Assembly (NCBI RefSeq): GCF_000208745.1
Contig: NC_030854.1
Location: 17,159,312-17,223,311, forward strand
DNA from: Theobroma cacao
Taxonomy: Eukaryota > Streptophyta > Magnoliopsida > Malvales > Malvaceae
Direction: 5' to 3'
DNA length: 64,000 bases
This document shows positions 55,745 through 64,000 of this stretch, one piece after another. A model generated the notes under the pieces. That model had not been told where the DNA came from and searched no databases. It saw nothing but the letters and a program-made list of their open reading frames with translations. The position numbers and the translations under genes are program-made. Numbering within the stretch: the stretch's first letter is position 1; each line of letters opens with the position of its first letter.

Positions 55745-58405
55745 TGTCACGACCCAAATTTCGAGCCATGATCGACGCATGGGCCCAATGGACGTAGTCC
55801 ACTAAGCCCAAGCAAGCCTAATAGTCCGATGTGTTCATCATTCCATCATAAACTGCTAAGATATTTTTTTAAAAAAAAAAACTTAAAATCAAAATAGTAA
55901 TAGACGTTGCCAACTCGTATTGGCATTTCTCATTTTATTATATACATACATTGTTTACAACATGTATTCCAATAATGTACATTAGGTTCGCCTATACATC
56001 TCAAAAAGAAGACTTGACTTCCAGCAGAGGGACTCGGATGAATGTACAACTACTGAATGCCGAGACACCTACCAAAAGATGGACACAAGTCTACAAGGAT
56101 ACCTTGTCCTAGTTACCGGCTGCCTTGTGATCTGAAAACATGAATTTGAAATGGTGAGTATAAACCCAGTGAGTGAACAAGGAAGGGAACAAGCAACAAA
56201 AAAGGAAAATTTAAAATCATGATGCACTAGTTTCGAAACAATGCAATTTGGTTCATTCCTAATAAAGCCCCTTATCGAGCCCTTAAGTGATTAATCATTT
56301 GAAAATCATGAACCCATACATAGTGAATCATTTGAAGAATGAAAACTTTAATATTGCACAAGCAAGTCAAATATGACAACGAATGTTCGTTGCAGCGAGA
56401 ATGAATTTTTGTTGCAGCGACGTTGGAATTTAGTTATTAACCGAACGAGGGTTTCTCAACTGGCCAAGGGTTTCTCACTAAACCTCCTCATTTTAAACTT
56501 AACTCTTTTAATCCTTAATGTTGGAAGTCCATGCTCCCATATGGTAGCAAAGAAGTGAAAGATAGGGTAGCAATTGGACAAGATAAGAGACCAAAACANN
56601 NNNNNNNNNNNNNNNNNNNNNNNNNNNNNNNNNNNNNNNNNNNNNNNNNNNNNNNNNNNNNNNNNNNNNNNNNNNNNNNNNNNNNNNNNNNNNNNNNNNN
56701 NNNNNNNNNNNNNNNNNNNNNNNNNNNNNNNNNNNNNNNNNNNNNNNNNNNNNNNNNNNNNNNNNNNNNNNNNNNNNNNNNNNNNNNNNNNNNNNNNNNN
56801 NNNNNNNNNNNNNNNNNNNNNNNNNNNNNNNNNNNNNNNNNNNNNNNNNNNNNNNNNNNNNNNNNNNNNNNNNNNNNNNNNNNNNNNNNNNNNNNNNNNN
56901 NNNNNNNNNNNNNNNNNNNNNNNNNNNNNNNNNNNNNNNNNNNNNNNNNNNNNNNNNNNNNNNNNNNNNNNNNNNNNNNNNNNNNNNNNNNNNNNNNNNN
57001 NNNNNNNNNNNNNNNNNNNNNNNNNNNNNNNNNNNNNNNNNNNNNNNNNNNNNNNNNNNNNNNNNNNNNNNNNNNNNNNNNNNNNNNNNNNNNNNNNNNN
57101 NNNNNNNNNNNNNNNNNNNNNNNNNNNNNNNNNNNNNNNNNNNNNNNNNNNNNNNNNNNNNNNNNNNNNNNNNNNNNNNNNNNNNNNNNNNNNNNNNNNN
57201 NNNNNNNNNNNNNNNNNNNNNNNNNNNNNNNNNNNNNNNNNNNNNNNNNNNNNNNNNNNNNNNNNNNNNNNNNNNNNNNNNNNNNNNNNNNNNNNNNNNN
57301 NNNNNNNNNNNNNNNNNNNNNNNNNNNNNNNNNNNNNNNNNNNNNNNNNNNNNNNNNNNNNNNNNNNNNNNNNNNNNNNNNNNNNNNNNNNNNNNNNNNN
57401 NNNNNNNNNNNNNNNNNNNNNNNNNNNNNNNNNNNNNNNNNNNNNNAATGATGGTGCTTCCTTAAAAACCTAGGATCACATTAACATAAACAATAGATTA
57501 ATTTACACACTATGAACTCTAAAAGCTATCTCTTAGCTAGTTTTCAATTGCCACTTTAAATGGCTATCTATGTTCACTATCTTAATCACTAAAAAGTAAT
57601 GAACATACTAAATAATAAAATAGCTCATACATCACAATTGCTAGCCATTTTCTGCAACTAAAAATCAAACTTGGTGCATCACTCACCCTAGGGTTCCTTT
57701 GTAGTTGGATTTTCTTCTAATAGCTTCCAAATCAATGAAGTGATTCCCTCTTTTTCTCTCTCTAAAATGCCCAACTAGTGAGAGAAAGTATGAAAACAAG
57801 ATATTTCAAGGTTTTTGAAGTGAGAAGATGAAATAGCATAAGGGTTTATGGAAGGGTGCACCAAAAGCATGAAAATTAGAGCTAGAGAGAGAAAGTTGTG
57901 GAAGTTTGAAAATCAAGCTTCCATGGAGTTTGAAGAAACATTAGAGAGGAAAAGAAGAGGAAGAAGACTAGCTGCTGGAAATTCAAGAAGGTGTTGGAAA
58001 TTTCCATATATTTATACACCAACTTATCCATTCACATAAAATTACGAAAATGCCCTTCCACCAATTAACTTATTCTCCTCCAATCTTTTATGCAATCTTT
58101 TTGCTCTTTTAACACTGGGACAAGATCCATAATGGTCTAAACATACTCGGGTTCATAAGAACATAAAATTTTAACCCGAGATGAAAAATGACCATTTTGC
58201 CCTTATTATGAAAATTGTTGAAACTTCTAGTTTTCTTCGTGTTTTCATCAGCACACATCATTTATACTGTCATATGCCTATTTAGGCCTTTAAATATCAT
58301 AAAACTTTCTTCTGGAAGCTTATTAGAGAAAATGACGAAACTACCCTTAGCTCATATTATTACATCTATACTTAGCTACAAGCCTACAGAGGTTAGGGTA
58401 TCACA
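55745..58405 (-). mobile_element. 3' LTR of element I
   Basis: Plus-strand TGTCACGACC...GTATCACA, 2,661 bp including 848 N. TATA box at about 58007-58016 (minus strand tataaatata). A donor-like agg|gtgagt at 57686 and acceptor ttttcag ending at 56132 occupy the same places as in C, E and H. Palindrome remnants lie at about 56385-56420. Confidence 0.9.
56599..57446. other. Assembly gap (848 N)
   Basis: It lies inside the 3' LTR of element I, where related LTRs carry the minisatellite and palindromes. The two long frames that span it are artefacts. Confidence 0.97.
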
Positions 58406-58420
58406 TTCTCCCCCACTAAA
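58406..58420 (-). promoter_or_regulatory. Polypurine tract of element I
   Basis: The minus strand reads tttagtgggggagaa, directly before the 3' LTR. Confidence 0.92.
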
Positions 58421-58464
58421 AGAAATTCGGTCCCCGAATTTAAATTCAACTATAAGGTAGTGTA

Positions 58465-58911
58465 CCTCTAAGCATCAAAGAGATGGGGATACTTTGTTTG
58501 CATCTCCTCATCGGCTTCCCACGTTACCTCCTCGGTAGTGTGATTCCGCCACAACACTTTCACTAATGCTACTTCCTTTGAACGGAGCTTTTTAACTTGC
58601 CTATCAAGGATAGCTACCGGTTGCTCCTTATAGGTTAGATCATCTTGCAACTAAATGGTTTCATATCGTATTACATGTGATGGATCCGGGTTGTACTTCC
58701 TAAGCATGGACACATGAAACACGGGATGAATATTTGAAAGGTCTGGCGGTAATGCCAAACGATATGCCACTACTCAAACCTTTTCTAAGATCTCAAAGGG
58801 TCCTATATACCGAGGACTTAGTTTTCCTTTCTTGTCGAATCTCATTACCCCTTTAGTTGGCGAAACTTTCAAAAATACATGATCTCCTACTTGGAACTCC
58901 AAGTCTCTCTG
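58465..58911 (-). pseudogene. Integrase C-terminus and chromodomain (I)
   Basis: After a stop at 58909-58911: LEFQVGDHVFLKVSPTKGV, KKGKLSPRYIGPFEIL, NIHPVFHVSMLRKYNPDPSH, then open frame 58468-58650 with VAILDRQVKKLRSKEVALVK, VLWRNHTTEEVTWEADEEMQ and the C-terminus YPHLFDA. Two further stops lie at about 58774 and 58652. Chromodomain targeting is the known role of this module in the family. Confidence 0.93.
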
Positions 58912-60336
58912 TCAGTTATCAGCATATGATTTTTGTCTACTTTGTGCTGTTAACATCCTCTGACGAATCATGCGTATTTTCTCAGTGGCATCCTGCACCA
59001 ACTCAAGCCCCAAAAGTTTCCTTTCTCCCACCTCTAGCCATCCAATGGGTGATCTACACCTCCGTCCATATAATGCCTCAAATGGTGACATTTGAATGCT
59101 AGATTGAAAACTGTTATTGTTGGCAAATTCCACTAAGGGTAGATATTGATTCCACCTTACCCCAAGGTCTATCACACAAGCCCTTAACATATCCTCCAAT
59201 GTCTGTATTGTCCGTTCAGACTGTCTATCAGTCTGAGGGTGGAAAGCTGTGCTGAAATCCAACTTAGTGCCCAATGCTTCCTGCAACTTTCCCCAAAACC
59301 TACCAGTGAACTGAGCTCCTCTGTCAGATACTATAAAAATGGGGATACCATGTAGTCGTACTATCTCAACCACATAAACTCGAGCATATTGGGCAACCTT
59401 GTAAGTAGTCTTAACCGAAAGAAAATGAGCTGACTTTGTTAACCGGTCTACTACTATCCAAATTGAATCAAATCCCCCACTGGTTCGAGGTAAACTCGTT
59501 ACAAAGTCCATAGAAATATGCTCCCACTTCCATTCGGGTACTAGTAATGGTTGTAGTAGCCCTGCAGGCTTTTGATGCTCGGCCTTAACTTGCTGACAAA
59601 CCAGGCACTTGGAGACAAACTCAGCTACATCTCTCTTGAGTCCTTCCCACCAATACACCTCTTTCAAATCTTGATACATCTTTGTGGACCCTGGATCTAC
59701 CACATAAGCTGCCATGTGAGCTTCCTCTAATATTTCACTCCTCAACCTGTCACCATCAGGCACATAAAGTCTGGTTCCATACCTCAACACTCCATTTGTG
59801 CCTTTGGTAAACATTTTTCCTTTCCTTCCTTGACGATCCTCTAAGGCCTTAGCCACAAACTCATCTTTACTTTGTGCTTCTTTGATTCGGTCCATTAAGA
59901 TAGGCCTTACTCTAAAATGTGCTAGCAATGCATCTGTCTCCGCAACTTTCAAATGCAAACCTATGTCTCCCAAGCTATGGATCTCTCTAACCAATGATCT
60001 CCTATCAGTAGAAATATATGCCAAGCTTCCCATTAATTTTCGCCTCAAGACATCGGCCACTACATTGGCCTCACCGGGATGATAAAGAATAGTACAATCA
60101 TAATCCTTTAGCAACTCCATCCATCTACATTGTCGTAAGTTAAGATCCCTCTGCTGAAATATATACTTCAAACTTTTGTGGTCCGTATATATCTCACAAG
60201 TCTCACTACACAAATAATGTCTCCAAATTTTCAAGGCAAACACGTTTGCTGCCATTTCCAAATCGTGTGCAGGGTAATTCTGCTCATGCCTTTTAAGTTG
60301 CCTTGATGCATACGCAATTACTTTCCCATGTTGCAT
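58912..60336 (-). pseudogene. RNase H (part) and integrase, 474-codon open frame (I)
   Basis: RNase [41 protein letters not shown] and VVADVLRRK (family ADALSR). Integrase: [16 protein letters not shown] (second zinc His replaced by Asp), KCLVCQQV intact, core [31 protein letters not shown] (Asp, Asp, Glu present; DGQ changed to DRQ), and [20 protein letters not shown]. The start at 60336 is only the first Met after the stop near 60408, not a true initiation site. Confidence 0.95.
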
Positions 60337-60408
60337 TAATACACACCCTAAACCAACCCGCGATGTATCACAAAATACCGTATAACCCCCCGTGCCTTGA
60401 GGTAAGCT

Positions 60409-60852
60409 TTATACTGGAGCTGTAGTGAGACATGCCTTAAGCTTCTCAATGCTATCCTCACAAGCATCATACCACTCAAATTTTGTATCCTTACGTGTCA
60501 ACTTAGTCAGAGGGGCGACTATTTTAGAGAAGTCCTTTACAAAGAGACGATAATAGCCAGCCAAACCCACAAAGCTTCTAATCTCAGTAACTGATGTTGG
60601 CCTTGGCCATTTTTCCACTACTTCAACTTTCTTTGAATCTACTTGTACCCCATCCTTAGATACCACATGCCCCAAAAATGCAACACTTTCCAGCCAAAAC
60701 TCACACTTGGAGAACTTGGCATACAATTGATGTTCTCTCAAAATTTGGAGCACTATCTTAAGATGCTGCTCATGCTCCTCTCGGCTCTTCGAATATATCA
60801 AGATGTCATCAATAAACACCACCACGAACTTATCCAAATAAGGCTTGAACAC
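60409..60852 (-). pseudogene. Reverse transcriptase, C-terminal half (I)
   Basis: [20 protein letters not shown] (catalytic DD kept), [20 protein letters not shown] and [12 protein letters not shown] single stop at 60852-60854 separates it from the N-terminal half; another at about 60407 separates it from RNase H. Confidence 0.95.
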
Positions 60853-61839
60853 TCAATTCATCAAATCCATAAAGGTTGCAGGAGCATTTGTGAGCCCAAA
60901 TGACATCACCAAGAACTCATAGTGCCCATATCTTGTTCGAAATGCCTTCTTGGGTATATCTTCATTTTGGATCCTCAATTGATGGTACCCAGATCGTAAA
61001 TTTATCTTAGAGAAACATTGTGCTCCTTGTAGTTGATCAAATAATTCATCTATTCTGGGGAGAGGATACTTATTCTTCACCGTCACTTTATTATGCTGTC
61101 GATAATCAATGCACAGCCTAAGTGACCCATCTTTCTTCTTTACAAATAACACCGGTGCTCCCCACGGGGATACACTAGGACGGATGAAGCCTTTATCCAA
61201 CAAATCCTCTAATTGATCCTTAAGCTCTTTAAGCTCTGCCGGTGCCATTTTATATGGGGGTATGGATATAGGCCTAGTGTCGGGAATCAAATCTATGTAA
61301 AACTCAATCTCTCGTTTATGAGGCAAACCTGGTAGCTCCTCAGGAAATACATCCATGAACTCCTTCACCACTGACACTTGAGTTATATCTCCAACCTTTG
61401 CCTGAGTATCCCTTACCATCGCCAAGTAACCTATACAACCCTGTCGTAATAATCTTTTGGCAGAAATGACCGATATCAAATTGGTTGGAGCATTACTCCT
61501 ATCCCCCTGAATACTAAATGATGGTTCACCGGGGAAATCAAATCTAACCAATTTATGATAACAGTCCACACTAGCATCACAGGGTGATAACCAATCCATC
61601 CCCAAGATCACATCAAAGTCTAAGGTGTCTAACACCACCAAATTCACCAAAGTGTCCTTGTTCTTGACTCGCACTACACAGGACTCATATTCCCATTCGA
61701 CCACAAATATCTCCTTTAAAGGAGTAAACACCATTAATTGTTCCTCTCTCCTAACACGATCTCTACCCAACCGAGATGCAAAACATGGAGAGATAAAAGA
61801 ATGGGTAGCACCAGAATCAAATAGTACCCGAGCATTCAT
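60853..61839 (-). pseudogene. Protease and RT N-terminal half, 328-codon frame (I)
   Basis: Residues 6-13 give LFDSGATH, an intact aspartic protease site; [13 protein letters not shown] follows at about residue 80. RT motifs: [38 protein letters not shown] (family RQLNKV) and [13 protein letters not shown], in which the catalytic motif A Asp is Asn (codon 61000-61002). It ends [13 protein letters not shown] at the stop. The first Met is internal to the polyprotein. Confidence 0.95.
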
Positions 61840-63331
61840 ATTACAAACGGAGAGAATACCTTAGACCACGACATTGGAAGTCTGAGCCTCCTACTGTGTT
61901 AAAGCAAACACCCTCGCCTGGCCTCTACCAACAAAACTCTGATGTCCGGACCCATATGCCCTGCCTTGAGAGGAAGTACCAGCACCTCTACCTCTCGATC
62001 CACTAGCCTCCTGTCCAGATGAGGCAGCAACTGAAGGAGCAGACGAAGCTGGCTGGGTGGAACCACGAGTAGAATCTTGTAATTACTGAGCCCTCGAACA
62101 ATCCCTCCTAATATGCCTAGGTCGACCGCACCCGAAACAAGTTCTTGTGGTAAGGAAGCATCGTCCACTATGGTGTATCCCACAAGTATCACAAGGGTGG
62201 GTGACTTGACTACTCTGTCTAGAATCTTGCCACCTCCAAGAACTGAAGGTTCTCTGTCCCATCCTAATATTAGCACCAGGCGCGTCACTCCCCTGCTGAG
62301 GTAATTGTGAGTCTCTCTGTGGACCTTGAAGGGCTAAAAGACGAACCACCACTACTGAAATCTCTACGGCCTTGATAACCCTTTATCTTGGCCCTCTTTG
62401 CTCTATCCCTCGCAGCCTTACTCTCACTGGTCCTCATCTTAATGCGCTGAGCACAATCTACTGCTACAGAATAGGTAGTGAAATCTCGAGATGCCACAGC
62501 CCTAAATAGTGGCTCTACTAACCCATCCACAAACCTCTAAATCTTCATCTCCTCAGTAGAAACGAGGTAGGGAACATACCGAGACAACTGTGTGAACTTG
62601 ATGTCATACTCCGACACCGTCATGCTCGAAGTCTGTACCAAAGTCTGAAACTGTCTAGCTCTGGCATTACGTACACTGAGTGGTAGGAACCGATCCAAGA
62701 AGGCTACACTAAACTCACTCCAAGCCAATGGTGCTGCATCCGTCGGTCTGCCTCTACACAAGGAGCTATACCATTCCTACGCCACATCCCCTAATCGGAA
62801 GGCGGCTAACTCAACTGACCGAACACTGGAGCATCCCAAGGCTTTACATATTTTCTCCATCTTATCCAAGAAAACCTAGGGTTTATCTAATGCATCAGAC
62901 CATGAAAATGATGGAGGCTTAAGCTTTAGGAAATCGGGGAGAGAAATCTCTAAGTGACCCCTCTCAACCTCACGATATTAGCGATCGGCCTGTCCTTGGG
63001 AGCTAGGAGATTCCTGTACTATAGGTCTCCCCTCTACTACTCTTTGTATATCCTCCATACGGGTCGCCATCATCTCTACAACCCGGTTGACTCCCTGTAG
63101 GCCTGTCGCTAAATCCTCGATAGTAATACCCCCAGCTGGGTGCCTATCTACATCACCTGAGGACTGTCCCTCTTTTCGCCTACTCACAGACGTATCTACC
63201 CTCACCAGTCTAGTGGCCCTGCCACGTCTACCTCGGCCTCTCCGGGTGGATGCCCGTGGCTTACCTACCATCTCAATAGGAGCATCTTGCTCCCCCATTC
63301 GTCTTGAGGCGGCTCGTGTCTTAGGTAGCAT
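61840..63331 (-). pseudogene. Gag of element I
   Basis: Start MLPKTRAASRRMGEQDAP at 63331, then the retrotransposon gag domain ([35 protein letters not shown] at about 62730) and a zinc knuckle [14 protein letters not shown] at about 62140, ligands intact. Stops at about 62976, 62876, 62536, 62081 and 61861, and a frame change near 62300, break it into pieces. Gag would form the particle and bind RNA. Confidence 0.93.
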
Positions 63332-63540
63332 TCGTACCTAGACAAGAGCAAACACCTATTATTAAATGCATTTATAATCATACTTAAGGCAAAAGGTGGT
63401 TTCTAAGATAGGGAATCTATGCGGTCATTTGGTTGTAAAATGTGCTGCGGTTCACACTTTACAACCAAACTTCCCACATAAAGACCCGACTCTCCGCTGG
63501 ACCAACAAAAGGAAATTCTAGGACCTAGACAAACCTAATG

Positions 63541-63553
63541 CTCTGATACCAAC
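63541..63553 (-). promoter_or_regulatory. Primer binding site, Met-tRNA type (I)
   Basis: The minus strand reads gttggtatcagag, the canonical core TGGTATCAGAG, 2 bp from the 5' LTR. Confidence 0.93.
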
Positions 63554-63555
63554 TT

Positions 63556-63797
63556 TGTCAGGATCCAAATTTTGGGCCATGACCGGCGCATGGGCCCAAT
63601 GGACGTAGTCCACTAAGCCCAAGCAAGCCTAATAGTCCGACGTGTTCATCATTCCATCATAAACTGCTAAGTCATTTTAAAAAGAAAAACTTAAAATCAA
63701 AATAGTAATAGATGTTGCCAACTCGTATTGGCATTTCTCATTTTATTATATACATACATTGTCTACAACACGTATTCTAATAATGTACATTAGGTTC
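63556..63797 (-). mobile_element. 5' LTR of element I, terminal part
   Basis: Plus-strand TGTCAGGATCC..., matching 55745-55983 of the 3' LTR closely. It is interrupted after ggttc at 63797 by another LTR. Confidence 0.9.
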
Positions 63798-64000
63798 TGT
63801 CACGACCCAATTTCCCGGGCAATGACCGGCACATGAGCTCAATGAGCATAGCTCACTAAGCCCAAGCAAGCCTATCCATTTACCTTTGCTTAACAAATTT
63901 ATCATATCATGCATACACACACACCTTTTCTCGGGTGTGAACATAGCCAAAACACAATGGCATTATCGATAATAATATACATGCACTATACCAGTCATGT
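63798..64000 (-). mobile_element. Nested gypsy LTR end, runs off window
   Basis: It starts TGTCACGACCC and shares the actaagcccaagcaagcct block with the C/E/I LTRs but diverges after about 90 bp, so it is a different subfamily. The left target copy would be ggttc (63793-63797). Confidence 0.8.

Larger units (their letters stand above)
55745..64000 (-). mobile_element. Tekay-type gypsy element I (minus strand, runs off window)
   Basis: 3' LTR 55745-58405, polypurine tract, gag-pol 58465-63331, Met-tRNA primer site, 5' LTR from 63556. The two LTRs look roughly 94% alike over their shared 200 bp. It is less broken than H: single frames of 328 and 474 codons survive. The left target copy may be cttag (55740-55744); the right one is outside the window. 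Confidence 0.95.

Noticed and set aside
56531..57473. Two frames of about 300 codons
   Set aside because: They consist almost entirely of unknown residues across the 848-N assembly gap.
1..64000. tRNA, rRNA, riboswitch or bacterial-type operon signals
   Set aside because: None found. The tRNA-like signals are only the 3'-end complements used as primer sites.

Overview
This is plant nuclear DNA, almost certainly from a eudicot: AT-rich, with long LTR retrotransposons primed by initiator Met-tRNA and chromodomain Ty3/gypsy polyproteins of the Tekay/Del type. The families resemble those I associate with Malvales such as cacao, but that is only an impression. I find no host protein gene, tRNA, rRNA or CRISPR array. 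The window is a heterochromatin-like pile of nested retrotransposons, with two assembly gaps (48690-48775 and 56599-57446).

Layout. 1-8130 is a minus-strand Copia LTR (J), split by a Tekay solo LTR (C, 2180-7583) that is itself split by another solo LTR (D0, 2508-5266). 8130-11516 is the decayed J gag-pol. 11915-35797 is a Sirevirus-like Copia array (B) with two LTRs (12497-14059 and 34185-35797), both carrying a primer site on the same side. It is interrupted by a Copia solo LTR (A', 14947-28663) and a gypsy solo LTR (F, 30242-33481). Inside A' sits gypsy element D (15351-27025), with an extra LTR inserted in reverse at its polypurine tract. 36101-50501 is a gypsy LTR (G) split by the full-length Tekay element H (37326-49710), whose gag is split by solo LTR E (40002-42705). 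50502-51015 is a short gypsy LTR (K), followed by a plus-strand Copia (A, 51059-55609). 55745-64000 is the youngest-looking Tekay element (I, minus strand), whose 5' LTR is entered by another LTR at 63798. Target-site duplications and reconstructed empty sites support most of these insertions.

Function. The coding parts are gag, protease, reverse transcriptase, RNase H, integrase and chromodomain remnants; all carry stops, frameshifts or lost catalytic residues, so no element here looks autonomous. The interest lies in non-coding architecture: (1) element D has LTRs in inverted orientation that could yield a hairpin RNA, and these arms share a 1,841-bp tract identical by eye between visibly diverged ends; (2) several LTR families keep a splice-donor block and a branch/acceptor block that would define an intron inside the LTR; (3) minisatellites and clusters of short family-specific palindromes lie inside that putative intron, and other palindrome clusters lie just upstream of TATA boxes.
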